A DNA stretch of 64,000 bases from JAOUEA01 sp035249905 (GTDB taxonomy: Bacteria > Actinomycetota > UBA4738 > HRBIN12), in NCBI GenBank assembly GCA_035249905.1, contig DATFFT010000011.1, positions 1 through 64,000 of the forward strand, read 5' to 3'. The position numbers and the translations under genes are program-made. The notes below the pieces were generated by a model. That model saw nothing but the letters and a program-made list of their open reading frames with translations. It ran no database searches and was not told the DNA's origin. Positions 1 through 8,531 of the stretch are shown here, one piece after another (the first letter of the stretch is position 1; each line of letters begins with the position of its first letter).

Positions 1-177
1 CTTGGCGCCCGCGGCCTCGTGCTTCGCGGCTTCCTCGGGGTTGGCCGCGCGGTAGGCACGCACGGCGGCCGAGCGCGCGCGGCCCTCGGCGACCCGCCGA
101 TCGGTGCCCTTGGCGAGCTCGGCCTCGAGCGTCGAGTCGAAGACCCCTTGATCGAGCGGAGTGTCTTCCTTGGCCAT
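1..177 (-). CDS. Unknown protein, N-terminal part only (cut by window edge)
   Basis: The reading frame starts at an ATG on the minus strand and runs off the left edge after 59 codons. The visible part begins MAKEDTPLDQGVFDSTLEAE and is hydrophilic, rich in Ala, Glu and Arg, with no membrane segment or cofactor motif. It lies 19 bases downstream of the cytochrome b gene on the same strand, so it is probably the next gene of that operon. It could be the soluble N-terminal tail of another complex III-like subunit, such as a cytochrome c or membrane subunit, but nothing visible proves this. Function is not recognised. Confidence 0.5.
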   Translation of the reverse strand, partial: MAKEDTPLDQGVFDSTLEAELAKGTDRRVAEGRARSAAVRAYRAANPEEAAKHEAAGAK

Positions 178-196
178 AGGTCTCCTTGGCGTCTCT

Positions 197-967
197 CTAG
201 AGCGGTCCCGAGATGCCGCCGTCCTTGCGGATGCGCCAGAAGTGCACCGACAGGAAGATCACCAGCACGAACGGCAATGCGATCACGTGCAGCGTGTACC
301 AGCGCAGCAGCGTCTCCGGCCCGACCACCACACCACCCAGCAGCAGGAAGTTCGCTTGTTTCGCGATGAACGGTGAGTAGCCGGCGAGCGACGTGCCCAC
401 GGTGACCGCCCAGATCGCGAGCTGGTCCCACGGGAGCAGGTAGCCCGTGAACGACAACCCGAGCGTGAGGAAGAGCAGGATCACGCCCACGACCCAGTTG
501 AACTCGCGCGGCGGCTTGTACGCGCCCGTGTAGAACACCCGGGCCATGTGCAGCGTCACGCTGAAGACCATGAGGTGGGCGCCCCACCGGTGCAGGTTCC
601 GCACGAGGTCGCCGAAGAACACAGACGTGCGGATGCTCTGCATGTCGGTGAATGCCTGGGCGCCGCCGATGTCTGCCGTCGGCCGGTAGAAGAACATCAG
701 GAAGATGCCGGTGATCGTCAGCAGGATGAACAGGAAGAACGAGAGCCCGCCCAGGCAGAACGTGTAGGTCAGTTTCAGCCCGTGCCGTTTCACCTTCACC
801 GGATGCAGGTGGTAGAGCACGTTGTTCATCGTCGCCAGGGCGCGGTCTCGCGACGTGTCCTTGTAGCCCTTGCGGAAGATCGATCCGGGCCGGAAGATCG
901 ACTTCCAGACCTCGGTCTCCCTGATGCGGTCACCTAGGTCGCTGGGTGACGGTGGCTTCAGCTTCAA
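197..967 (-). CDS. Cytochrome b, b6-type N-terminal half (menaquinol:cytochrome c reductase)
   Basis: A 256-residue diheme cytochrome b of the short b6/PetB type, a membrane subunit of a bc-type quinol oxidoreductase. Four hydrophobic helices are visible. The expected histidine pairs are present: one each in RWGAHLMV and TLHMARV, and one each in YTLHVIAL and SVHFWRIRK. The quinone-site-side motif GYLLPWDQ is intact. The length fits the N-terminal half only, so the C-terminal half (subunit IV equivalent) must be a separate gene, possibly beyond the left edge. The start is TTG at 967, chosen because a GGAGGGGGG ribosome site lies just upstream. It follows the ferredoxin gene by 49 bases. No Rieske protein is visible in the window. 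Confidence 0.9.
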   Translation of the reverse strand: MKLKPPSPSDLGDRIRETEVWKSIFRPGSIFRKGYKDTSRDRALATMNNVLYHLHPVKVKRHGLKLTYTFCLGGLSFFLFILLTITGIFLMFFYRPTADIGGAQAFTDMQSIRTSVFFGDLVRNLHRWGAHLMVFSVTLHMARVFYTGAYKPPREFNWVVGVILLFLTLGLSFTGYLLPWDQLAIWAVTVGTSLAGYSPFIAKQANFLLLGGVVVGPETLLRWYTLHVIALPFVLVIFLSVHFWRIRKDGGISGPL

Positions 968-1016
968 CGATCCCCCCTCCGCGCTAGCCCCTTCGGCTGC
1001 GTGAGCGCTCTCTCCC

Positions 1017-1418
1017 TCATCCGGTGTCGACGGCCTGTGACTCGGGGACCTCGGCCATCGTGCGCCGACCTCCCGCCGAACCCTCCGGCAGTCGCGCGAA
1101 GTACAGCGTGTCGGTGGGACAGCGGTCGACGCAGACCGCGCATCTGGTGCACGCGTGGTCGTCGACCACGAAGATCGCGGTGGCGGTGCCGACCTCGTCG
1201 CCCACCACGTCCTCAGCGGCCCCCTCGACGATGCCCGTCGACATCATGTAGATGCAGTTCCACGGGCAGACGTCCTCGCAGGCGCGACAGAGGATGCAGT
1301 TGTCGGGGTCGAGCATCAGGTGCTTCGGTGACTTCACACCCTGAGCGAGCCACGCAGGGTCGACCGACTCGATGACGTAGTCCTCGTGGATGTCGACCTC
1401 GGTCTTGGTGAAGGGCAT
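1017..1418 (-). CDS. Ferredoxin with two [4Fe-4S] cluster motifs
   Basis: A 133-residue soluble iron-sulfur protein. Two CxxCxxCxxxC motifs are visible: CILCRACEDVCP near residues 41-52 and CTRCAVCVDRCP near 90-101, each followed by the usual proline. They are separated by about 40 residues, longer than in small bacterial 2[4Fe-4S] ferredoxins. The C-terminal tail is hydrophilic. It sits between a small membrane protein and cytochrome b on the same strand, so electron transfer to or from the cytochrome b complex is a reasonable inference. A polyferredoxin subunit of a quinone-reactive complex is an alternative. Confidence 0.88.
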   Translation of the reverse strand: MPFTKTEVDIHEDYVIESVDPAWLAQGVKSPKHLMLDPDNCILCRACEDVCPWNCIYMMSTGIVEGAAEDVVGDEVGTATAIFVVDDHACTRCAVCVDRCPTDTLYFARLPEGSAGGRRTMAEVPESQAVDTG

Positions 1419-1427
1419 GGTTCCAGC

Positions 1428-1853
1428 CTATCGATACCCGCCGGAAGGTCGGGTCGCGGACCGTCCGCGGAGCTTGTGCCGCCAGTTCTGCAGGATCGCC
1501 GCGGCGACGAGGACCGTGATGATCGGCCCGGTCGACAGTCCCATGGCGATCGCGTCTCGGACCTGCAGCAGCAGCTCTTGGTGCTGGGCGGGGTCGCCGC
1601 CCGGCAGCAGCGTGGGGATCTCCTGCAACGCCGCCTCGATGTCGGTGGGTCCCTGCCAGCCCAGCGTCTGTTCCGAGAAATAGAGCCAGAACGACGGCAG
1701 TACCGAGGTGGTGATCAACAGGAAGAAGACCACACCCAACGAGAAGACCACGGCCGTGGTCCAGCTCCACTCGAAGTCCCTCAGGAACGCCTCCACGCGC
1801 TCCTTACGGGTCTGCGTGGACTCGACCGGCGTCGTCGTCTCGACCTGGCTCAT
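1428..1853 (-). CDS. Small membrane protein of the cytochrome b/ferredoxin operon
   Basis: A 141-residue protein with two likely transmembrane segments: VVFSLGVVFFLLITTSVLPS near residues 34-55, and a second around MGLSTGPIITVLVAAAI near 103-120. Between them is a 50-residue soluble loop. Its basic C-terminus (NWRHKLRGRS) probably faces the cytoplasm. The start at 1853 is the ATG nearest to the membrane domain; an upstream in-frame ATG would read through the promoter and operator region. It ends 9 bases before the ferredoxin. I do not recognise the family; by position it may be a membrane anchor or accessory subunit of the cytochrome b complex. Confidence 0.65.
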   Translation of the reverse strand: MSQVETTTPVESTQTRKERVEAFLRDFEWSWTTAVVFSLGVVFFLLITTSVLPSFWLYFSEQTLGWQGPTDIEAALQEIPTLLPGGDPAQHQELLLQVRDAIAMGLSTGPIITVLVAAAILQNWRHKLRGRSATRPSGGYR

Positions 1854-1908
1854 ACGCTCCCGGGCTGGCTTCCTGCGTGAGTCATCGTTCGTCTGCTGAA
1901 GCGGGGCG

Positions 1909-1914
1909 ATTATA
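1909..1914 (-). promoter_or_regulatory. -10 box TATAAT for the cytochrome b operon
   Basis: The minus strand reads TATAAT, a perfect sigma-70-type -10 box and rare in such GC-rich DNA. It lies about 55 bases upstream of the ATG at 1853. No good -35 box was found at the usual distance. Confidence 0.5.
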
Positions 1915-1950
1915 GACACGACGCGAGCGCGCCCGACGACCCGCGTCGGC

Positions 1951-1968
1951 TCGTGAATCGTTTCACAA
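1951..1968. promoter_or_regulatory. Putative Rex operator between the cytochrome b operon and ccdA
   Basis: The sequence TCGTGAATCGTTTCACAA matches the known Rex consensus TTGTGAA-N4-TTCACAA at 13 of 14 fixed positions. Rex is the repressor that senses the NADH/NAD+ ratio. The site lies in the divergent gap between 1853 and 2042. A TACTAT -10-like box for ccdA lies 11 bases further right (1979-1984), so bound Rex would cover the -35 region of that promoter. A second copy sits at 15645-15662. No rex gene is in the window, so the regulator is inferred. Confidence 0.6.
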
Positions 1969-2041
1969 GGTCCGTGGCTACTATCGCTGCAGGCCCACGG
2001 TCCACGCAAGTCGATCCGAGGATCGGACGCCCGGAGTCCAT

Positions 2042-2800
2042 GTGATCGCTGACATCGTGCAGACGGGTATCGCCTCGTGGTGGGCGCCGGCGCTGGCCTT
2101 CGCCGCCGGGCTCATCTCATGCCTCAGCCCGTGCGTCTGGCCGCTGCTGCCCGGCTATCTCTCGTTCGTCACGGGTGACCGCATCGTGGGGGAGGAGACC
2201 GGGGCGGCGCGGAAGCCCCTCGCGCCGATGCTGTTGTTCATCCTCGGATTCACGATCGTCTTCGTACTGCTCGGGGCGTTCGCATCGACCGTGTTCGGGC
2301 AGCGAACGGTCGTCGAGATCCTGAGGGGCACGGCCGGCCAGCGCATCGGGGGCGCCATCGTGATCGCGTTCGGCGTGCTGATGATCGGGTACGCACTGCA
2401 GCGTGGATCGCTCTCGCTCTACGCCGACCGGCGTCCGTTCCTCGCCAAGGTGCGACCGGGCAGCGTCGGAGCGGTGCCACTCGGCATGGCGTTCGCCGCG
2501 GGCTGGACACCGTGCATCGGCCCGGTGCTCGGAGCCATCCTCGCGATCGCGGCGACCGGCAGCACGGCTCGCGCGGTGCTGTTGTTGGTGAGCTACTCGG
2601 CCGGGCTCGGTGTGCCGTTCCTGCTCGTCGGCCTCGGCGTCACGAGGTTCATGGGAGCCTTCGAGTGGGTCAAGCGACGGTACACCGAGATCGCGATGGT
2701 CTCGGGCGCGTTGATGATCGGGCTCGGCGTGTTGTTGTTCACCGGCGAGTTCACGCGGTTGGTGGCCCCGCTCGCCGAGCGCTTCACGCTGGGTCTCTAG
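2042..2800 (+). CDS. ccdA: CcdA-type thiol/disulfide membrane transporter for cytochrome c maturation
   Basis: A 252-residue polytopic protein of the CcdA/DsbD transmembrane family, which moves reducing power across the membrane so that the CxxCH cysteines of apocytochromes c stay reduced. Six hydrophobic helices are visible. The two redox cysteines are C27 or C31 in SCLSPCVWPLLPGY and C158 in GWTPCIGPVLGA, both in the family signatures. The GTG start at 2042 is the first in-frame start after the promoter region. It heads a ccdA-resB-ccsA block, the usual actinobacterial system II arrangement, and is divergent from the cytochrome b operon with a Rex-type site between. Confidence 0.92.
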   Translation: MIADIVQTGIASWWAPALAFAAGLISCLSPCVWPLLPGYLSFVTGDRIVGEETGAARKPLAPMLLFILGFTIVFVLLGAFASTVFGQRTVVEILRGTAGQRIGGAIVIAFGVLMIGYALQRGSLSLYADRRPFLAKVRPGSVGAVPLGMAFAAGWTPCIGPVLGAILAIAATGSTARAVLLLVSYSAGLGVPFLLVGLGVTRFMGAFEWVKRRYTEIAMVSGALMIGLGVLLFTGEFTRLVAPLAERFTLGL

Positions 2801-2855
2801 GGCCGTGGGGCTCGAGGGCGGTCCCGTCCTGGAGAGGCTCGGAGGAGCCCCCGTC

Positions 2856-2861
2856 TAGGAT
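2856..2861 (+). promoter_or_regulatory. Possible leaderless promoter -10 box at resB
   Basis: TAGGAT is followed after 7 bases by an in-frame GTG (2869). This geometry is that of leaderless transcripts in mycobacteria and Deinococcus. It competes with an ordinary start at ATG 2860 preceded by GGAGGAG at 2841-2847. Confidence 0.4.
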
Positions 2862-4491
2862 GGACCCGGTGTCTGCTCCCCAGCGACTCACGCCCCGCCA
2901 GTCCTTCGCCCTCGTGTGGCGAACGCTGCGCTCGATGCGCACGGCGCTGATCCTGCTGTTGATGATCGCGCTCGCCTCGGTCGCCGGATCGCTGCTTCCT
3001 CAGTGGCCCAACACGCCCGAGCGGGTGATGCGGTACCGCGCCGACCACCCGGTCTGGGGCACGTTCCTCGACCGGGCGGGCCTGTTCGACGTCTTCGGCT
3101 CGTGGTGGTTCGTGCTGCTCACGACGCTGCTGTTCGTCTCGCTCGTGGCGTGCCTCGTGCCACGGAGCCGGGCGCTGTGGCGCGCGCTCCGCACCCCTCC
3201 GATGCAGGCGCGCGAGATCGACGCGTTCCCCCGATACGCCCAGGTGGCGGTCGCGGCCGACCCCGACCAGGTGATCGACGCCGCCCGGTGGGTGCTGCGC
3301 CGCCGTCGGTTCCGGGTGGCTCGCGACCCGAGCCGCCCGGCGCTCGCGGGCGAGAAGGGGCTGGCCCGCGAGATCGGGAGCCTCGGGTTCCACTGGGCGC
3401 TGATCCTGTTGCTGACCGGCGTGATCTACGGCAAAGGGACCGGGTTCAGCGGATTGATCGCGGTGGTCGAGGGCCAGACGTGGGTCGATGCCGAGGCCAA
3501 CTACGACGGCACGATCCGGGCCGGCCGGTTCTTCAGCGGGGAGTTCACGGGCACCGGCCTGCGGCTGCGCGAGTTCCGGAGCGATTTCCAGCGCACGGGT
3601 CAACCGATGGATTTCGTGTCCCGCGTCGACCTGCTCGACCCCGACGGGTCGGTGATCCGCCGGGAGGACATCAGGGTGAATCACCCGGCCAGGATCGAGG
3701 GGCTGTGGATCCATCAATCGAGCTTCGGCTGGGCTCCGGTGATCGAGGTGACCGACGGGGGTGAGGTCGCCGCGTCGGGGCCGGTCGTGATGGATCGCGA
3801 CCTCGCGCCCGAGGGCGTGGTCGAGTTCGCGATGCCATGGCGCGGGGTCGTGAAGCTTCCCGGGGCGGGCACCGACGGGCTCGACCGGGCGATCGAGCTC
3901 GAGCTGTGGCCCGATAGCCGCGCCCTCACCGCGCTGCTCGCCGAGCAGGAGCCACAGGCGATGCTCGTCGAGTTCGATCCGATCATCCGGTTCTCGGTGT
4001 GGGAAGGCGCGCTGACCGATCTGTCCACCAACCGCCTCGACACGACCGGGCTCGACGAGGTGTCGTCGGGCATCGTGGGGGCAGGCCGCACGGCCGACCT
4101 CGCCGACGGGGCGGCACTCGCCGCGGGAGACGCAGGCTCGGGCGCGACGATCTCGTTCACCGAGCTCCGGCAGTACTCGGTCTTCCAGGTAGGCCGCGAC
4201 GCCGGGGTGCCCCTCGTGCTGGCCGCGGCTATCCTCGTCCTCGTGGGGCTCTTGCCCGCGCTGTACAGCTCCCGCCGCAAGGTCTGGGTCCACGCCGATC
4301 CCGACGGCGACGGGTCGCTGCTGCGCGTGGGCGGTCTCGCGATGCAGCGCAAGCCGCAGTTCGAGGAGGAGTTCGACCGCCTGGTCGGCGCGCTCGTGTC
4401 GTCGGCCGGTGGCCGGCGGGCTCCGGACCCCGGGGGGCCGGGACCGGATCAGCGAGAGCCGGAGGAGCACGAGAAGGTGCAGACGCCGTGA
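2860..4491 (+). CDS. resB: ResB/Ccs1-like cytochrome c biogenesis protein
   Basis: A 543-residue membrane protein of the ResB family, partner of CcsA in system II heme c attachment outside the membrane. Three hydrophobic helices lie in the first 195 residues (near 25-45, 83-103 and 177-193), then a large extracytoplasmic domain of about 250 residues, then a last helix near 450-470 and a hydrophilic tail. Histidines in FHWALILLLTG and LWIHQSSFGW fit family heme-binding positions. Either ATG 2860 (Shine-Dalgarno GGAGGAG) or GTG 2869 (leaderless pattern) may be the start. The TGA overlaps the ccsA GTG as GTGA. Confidence 0.9.
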   Translation: MDPVSAPQRLTPRQSFALVWRTLRSMRTALILLLMIALASVAGSLLPQWPNTPERVMRYRADHPVWGTFLDRAGLFDVFGSWWFVLLTTLLFVSLVACLVPRSRALWRALRTPPMQAREIDAFPRYAQVAVAADPDQVIDAARWVLRRRRFRVARDPSRPALAGEKGLAREIGSLGFHWALILLLTGVIYGKGTGFSGLIAVVEGQTWVDAEANYDGTIRAGRFFSGEFTGTGLRLREFRSDFQRTGQPMDFVSRVDLLDPDGSVIRREDIRVNHPARIEGLWIHQSSFGWAPVIEVTDGGEVAASGPVVMDRDLAPEGVVEFAMPWRGVVKLPGAGTDGLDRAIELELWPDSRALTALLAEQEPQAMLVEFDPIIRFSVWEGALTDLSTNRLDTTGLDEVSSGIVGAGRTADLADGAALAAGDAGSGATISFTELRQYSVFQVGRDAGVPLVLAAAILVLVGLLPALYSSRRKVWVHADPDGDGSLLRVGGLAMQRKPQFEEEFDRLVGALVSSAGGRRAPDPGGPGPDQREPEEHEKVQTP

Positions 4492-5450
4492 CCGATCTGC
4501 AATGGGCCCGCATCTCCAACGACGCGTTCAACGTCGCGTTGTTCGCCTACATCGCGGCGATGGTGGGCTACTTCGCCCACCTGGCGTTCAAGCGCGACGC
4601 GATCTGGCAGATCTCGAGGGCGGTGGCCGTCGCCGGCGTCGTGGCGAACATCGTCTCGATCATCGCGCGCGGGTTCGCGGCCGATCGGGTGCCGTGGGGG
4701 AACATGTACGAGTACTCGTCGCTCCTGGCGCTGCTCGTCGTGATCGGGGCCCTCGTCGTGGTCGAAGGCGTGTACAAGGTGCGCTCGCTCACAGGATTCG
4801 CGCTGATGTTCAGCGTGCTCACGATGGCGGTGGCGGTGTCGTTCCTCTACGTGGGGCCCGGGCCGCTGGTCCCCGCGTTGAACTCGTACTGGATCAAGAT
4901 CCACGTGCAGGCCGCGATCTGGGGGTCGTCGCTGTTCGCCCTCGGCGGCATCGCGACGATCGCCTACCTCGTGGTCGACCGTGCGGAGCGTCGGAAGCTC
5001 GACGCGCTCGGCTCCAAGGATCGTCCGCCGATCATGGGCGGCGCCCTCGATCTCGACGCCGACGCCGACGCGCCGGCCGATCTCGTGCCCGACTCGGCCG
5101 AAGACGTCGAGACCCGTCCCGCCAAGCGCCGCCTCGTGCCTTCGGCCGCCGGGCTCGACCGGCTCGCCTACCGGATCATCGCTCTCGCGTTCCCCATCTG
5201 GACGTTCGCGGTGATCGCCGGCGCGGTCTGGGCCCAGGAGGCGTGGGGTCGCTACTGGGGCTGGGACCCGAAGGAGACGTGGTCGTTCATCACCTGGGTG
5301 ATCTTCGCCGGCTACCTGCACGCCCGCGCCACGAACGGCTGGAAGGGACGTCGCGCCGCGCTCATCGCGCTCGTCGGGTTCGCCTCGCTGCTGGTGACGT
5401 ACTACGTGGTGAACCTCTGGATCGTGGGTCTGCACAGCTATGCGAAGTGA
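4488..5450 (+). CDS. ccsA: Heme lyase component CcsA (CcsB in some schemes)
   Basis: A 320-residue integral membrane protein that brings heme to the apocytochrome in system II maturation. The tryptophan-rich WWD heme-handling motif is present as WGRYWGWDPKETWSF near residues 253-267. Flanking histidines include IKIHVQAAIWG upstream and LHSYAK at the end. A hydrophilic insert of about 50 residues rich in Asp and Ala lies in the middle (roughly residues 170-220). The GTG start overlaps the resB stop by four bases, so translation is probably coupled. It is followed after about 95 bases by the caa3 oxidase operon, whose subunit II carries a heme c that needs this system. Confidence 0.93.
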   Translation: MTDLQWARISNDAFNVALFAYIAAMVGYFAHLAFKRDAIWQISRAVAVAGVVANIVSIIARGFAADRVPWGNMYEYSSLLALLVVIGALVVVEGVYKVRSLTGFALMFSVLTMAVAVSFLYVGPGPLVPALNSYWIKIHVQAAIWGSSLFALGGIATIAYLVVDRAERRKLDALGSKDRPPIMGGALDLDADADAPADLVPDSAEDVETRPAKRRLVPSAAGLDRLAYRIIALAFPIWTFAVIAGAVWAQEAWGRYWGWDPKETWSFITWVIFAGYLHARATNGWKGRRAALIALVGFASLLVTYYVVNLWIVGLHSYAK

Positions 5451-5486
5451 GGGCACAGCCGTCTCCGGTCGCGCCGATGCCGGTGA

Positions 5487-5492
5487 TACAGT
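5487..5492 (+). promoter_or_regulatory. Extended -10 box for the cytochrome oxidase operon
   Basis: TGATACAGT contains a TACAGT hexamer with an extended TGN motif, 54 bases upstream of the ctaC GTG. The 96-base gap after ccsA holds no other gene. There is no clear -35 box and no Rex-like site here. Confidence 0.4.
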
Positions 5493-5546
5493 GCGCGCGT
5501 TCCGGCCCGTGCGCGGCCCCGACGTCAGGTAGGAGAGAGACCGATC

Positions 5547-6635
5547 GTGCGGAAGAAGGTGCTGTGGACCCTCGGCTCATTGGCCGCGGGACTGCTGCTC
5601 GCGGCGTGCGCACCGAACGCCACACAGGACACCTTGCAGCCGGTCGGCGACGTCGCCAAGCAACAGAAGGCGCTGTTCGTGCCCGTGTTCTGGGTGGCTG
5701 TCGCCGTCTTCGTGATCGTGCAGGGGGGCATCCTGTACATCGCGATCCGCTACCGCCACCGCAAGGGGCGCGACCGCATGCCGAGGCAGACCCACGGCAA
5801 CACGCGCCTGGAGATCGGATGGACGATCGCCCCCGCCGTCGTGCTCGCCGTCGTCACGGTGCCGACGGTCGCGATGATCTGGGACCTCGCCCGCCCGGCC
5901 GGCGAGGGAGCCCTCAACATCACGGTCGAGGGCTACCAATGGTGGTGGGGATTCGCCTACCCCGATGACGACATGGTGACCGACTGGGACCGGCCGATCA
6001 CGATCGCCGACACGATGGTGGTGCCGACCGGGCGCCAGATCTCCCTCGCGCTCGAGTCGAAAGGTGGCGGCGCGCAGGACGCCAACCAAGATCCGGACTT
6101 CCAGGTGATCCATTCGTTCTGGGTGCCGGAGCTCTTCGGCAAGCAGGACGTCGTACCCGGGCGCACGAACCACATCGTGTTCAGCGTCGACGAGCCCGGC
6201 ACGTACACGGGCCAGTGCGCGGAGTTCTGCGGCCTGCAGCACGGCCGCATGAAGCTCGAGGTCCGTGCGCTCGAACCGGCCGACTGGGACGCCTGGGTCG
6301 AGAACCAGAAGACGCTCGCGCCCAGCCCGACCGATCCGCTCGCGCAGCAGGGCGAGGAGCTGTTCCTGAACCCACTCAGCGACGGTCGAGGGGCGTGCAT
6401 CCAATGTCACGCGGTCGGTGGCGACGGCGCAACTGCGGCGCCGAACCTCTCGCACTTCGCCGACCCGGAGCACACGTGCTTCGCGGGGTGCAACTGGCCG
6501 ATCGAGGACCGCGAGGCGCTCGCTGCCTGGCTGGCGGACCCTGGTGCCGTGAAGCTCGGGGCGAAGATGCCCGACTACCAGCTCACCGACGAGGAGATCG
6601 ACGCCCTCGTCGCCTACCTCTACAGCCTGACGTGA
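5547..6635 (+). CDS. ctaC: Cytochrome c oxidase subunit II with fused cytochrome c (caa3 type)
   Basis: A 362-residue lipoprotein subunit that takes electrons from reduced cytochrome c into the oxidase. A signal segment ends in LLLAAC with the lipid Cys at 21. Two transmembrane helices follow, then the CuA cupredoxin domain with CAEFCGLQHGRM (C224, C228, H232, M235). A C-terminal cytochrome c domain has CIQCH at 284-288 and an axial Met in KMP near 341. An unusual CFAGC pair at 311-315 lies in the cytochrome domain, where relatives I recall have no cysteines. The GTG start has AGGAGAGA upstream. It is first of ctaC-D-E-F-G. Confidence 0.95.
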   Translation: MRKKVLWTLGSLAAGLLLAACAPNATQDTLQPVGDVAKQQKALFVPVFWVAVAVFVIVQGGILYIAIRYRHRKGRDRMPRQTHGNTRLEIGWTIAPAVVLAVVTVPTVAMIWDLARPAGEGALNITVEGYQWWWGFAYPDDDMVTDWDRPITIADTMVVPTGRQISLALESKGGGAQDANQDPDFQVIHSFWVPELFGKQDVVPGRTNHIVFSVDEPGTYTGQCAEFCGLQHGRMKLEVRALEPADWDAWVENQKTLAPSPTDPLAQQGEELFLNPLSDGRGACIQCHAVGGDGATAAPNLSHFADPEHTCFAGCNWPIEDREALAAWLADPGAVKLGAKMPDYQLTDEEIDALVAYLYSLT

Positions 6636-6654
6636 CGGAGGCGATCACCGAACG

Positions 6655-8529
6655 ATGGCGAGCGTGACCGTTCCCGAGACCGCACGTGGCCTGCTCAGGC
6701 GCCCGACCGCGATCACCGGCGCCTCCAGCTGGCTCACCACGGTGGACCACAAGAAGATCGGCATCATGTACGGGGTCGCCGCGTTCCTGTTCTTCATCGT
6801 CGGCGGTCTCGAGGCGCTGCTGATCCGCACGCAGCTCTACCGGCCCGACGGCACCCTGCTCAACGCCGACCAGTACAACCAGATCTTCACGATGCACGGC
6901 ATCACGATGATCTTCCTGTTCGTGATGCCGATGTCCTCGGCACTGTTCAACTACCTGATCCCGCTGATGATCGGGGCGCGCGACGTCGCGTTCCCACGGC
7001 TGAACGCGTACAGCTTCTGGGCCTTCGCGCTCGGAGGCCTCTTCCTCTACTCGAGCCCGTTCCTCGGGGGGGCTCCGAACGGGGGCTGGTTCGGGTACGC
7101 GCCGAACTCGACCACCGACCCGTCGATCGGCATGACGTTCTACGCGCTCGGGCTGATCATCACCGGTATCGCATCGACCGCCGGCGCCGTCAACCTGACC
7201 GTGACCGTGGTGAACATGCGAGCTCCGGGCATGTCGCTGTTCCGCATGCCGCCGTTCGTGTGGATGGGCCTCGTCGTGCAGTTCCTGCTGGTCTTCTCGC
7301 TGCCGATCATCACGGTGGCGCTGTTCCAGCTGCTGTTCGATCGCAGGTGGGACACGGCGTTCTTCGATCCGACCCGGGGCGGCGACCCGATCCTGTGGCA
7401 GCACCTGTTCTGGCTGTTCGGCCATCCCGAGGTGTACATCCTCATCCTGCCGGCGTTCGGCATCTTCAGCGAGGTCCTGCCGGTGTTCAGCCGCAAGCCG
7501 CTGTTCGGCTACCAGTTCGTGGTCTTCTCGGGCATCGCGATCGGGTTCATCGGCTTCGGCGTCTGGGCCCATCACATGTTCGCGGCCGGTCTCGGCCCCG
7601 TCGCGAACACCGCGTTCGGCATCTCGACGGCGATCATCGCGGTGCCGACCGGCATCAAGATCTTCAACTGGATGGGCACGATGTACGGTGGCGACATCCG
7701 CTTCACGTCGGCGATGTTGTACTCGGTCGGGGGCGTCGCGATGTTCGTGATCGGCGGTCTCTCGGGCGTGACGCACGCGATCGTGCCGAGCGATTACCAG
7801 CAGACCGACACGTATTACATCGTGGCGCACTTCCACTACGTGATCTTCGGCGGCGCCGTCTTCGCGTTCTTCTCAGCCTTCTTCTACTGGTGGCCGAAGG
7901 TGTTCGGGCGCCGGTTGGGCGAGGCGTCGGGGAAGGTGCAGTTCTGGATCCTGCTCGTGGGGTTCAACCTGGCCTTCGGTCCGATGCACGTGCTCGGCCT
8001 GCAGGGCATGATCCGCCGTGAGTACTCCTACCCCGAGTCGCTCGGCCTCACGTTCTGGAACCAGGTGTCCACCGTCGGCGCGTTCCTGATCGCGCTCTCC
8101 GTGCTGTTGTTCGTAGTGAACGTGGTGCGGACCCACATGAAGGCCCGTGGCGAGGCCGTCGAGGACCCCTGGGACGCCCGCACGATCGAGTGGATGACGA
8201 CGAGCCCGCCGCCCGTGCACAACTTCGACGAGATCCCGACCGTTCACTCCCTCGACGAGTTCTGGCACCGCAAGTACGTCGAGGACGAGCGCACCGGCAC
8301 CCTCGTGCCGGCCCAGGCCGGCGCCGCCGACACGCACGACGAGGGCCACGCCGCCCACGGCGCGATCCACCTGCCGAGCCCGTCGTTCTGGCCCCTGGTC
8401 TCGGCGTTGGGCCTGCCGATCATGGGCTACGGGGTGTTGTACTCGTGGTGGCTGGTCGGCCTCGGCGCCCTCGTCGTGCTCACCGGCATCTTCGGGTGGG
8501 CGCTCGAGCCGTCGGTGGCCGAGGAGTAG
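6655..8529 (+). CDS. ctaD: Cytochrome c oxidase subunit I (A1 type)
   Basis: A 624-residue catalytic subunit carrying heme a and the heme a3-CuB centre that reduces oxygen to water and pumps protons. The CuB ligands are visible: H257 and crosslinked Y261 in GHPEVYILI, H306-H307 in WAHHMFAAG, and the HFH pair at 392-394 in VAHFHYVIFGG. The Glu of GHPEVY marks an A1-type D-channel, and PTGIKIFNW carries the K-channel lysine. About 12 helices plus a hydrophilic His-rich linker and two extra C-terminal helices (SFWPLVSALGLPIMGYGVLY onward) make it longer than the usual 540-560 residues. The linker and extra helices are common in caa3 enzymes. Confidence 0.97.
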   Translation: MASVTVPETARGLLRRPTAITGASSWLTTVDHKKIGIMYGVAAFLFFIVGGLEALLIRTQLYRPDGTLLNADQYNQIFTMHGITMIFLFVMPMSSALFNYLIPLMIGARDVAFPRLNAYSFWAFALGGLFLYSSPFLGGAPNGGWFGYAPNSTTDPSIGMTFYALGLIITGIASTAGAVNLTVTVVNMRAPGMSLFRMPPFVWMGLVVQFLLVFSLPIITVALFQLLFDRRWDTAFFDPTRGGDPILWQHLFWLFGHPEVYILILPAFGIFSEVLPVFSRKPLFGYQFVVFSGIAIGFIGFGVWAHHMFAAGLGPVANTAFGISTAIIAVPTGIKIFNWMGTMYGGDIRFTSAMLYSVGGVAMFVIGGLSGVTHAIVPSDYQQTDTYYIVAHFHYVIFGGAVFAFFSAFFYWWPKVFGRRLGEASGKVQFWILLVGFNLAFGPMHVLGLQGMIRREYSYPESLGLTFWNQVSTVGAFLIALSVLLFVVNVVRTHMKARGEAVEDPWDARTIEWMTTSPPPVHNFDEIPTVHSLDEFWHRKYVEDERTGTLVPAQAGAADTHDEGHAAHGAIHLPSPSFWPLVSALGLPIMGYGVLYSWWLVGLGALVVLTGIFGWALEPSVAEE

Positions 8530-8531
8530 AC

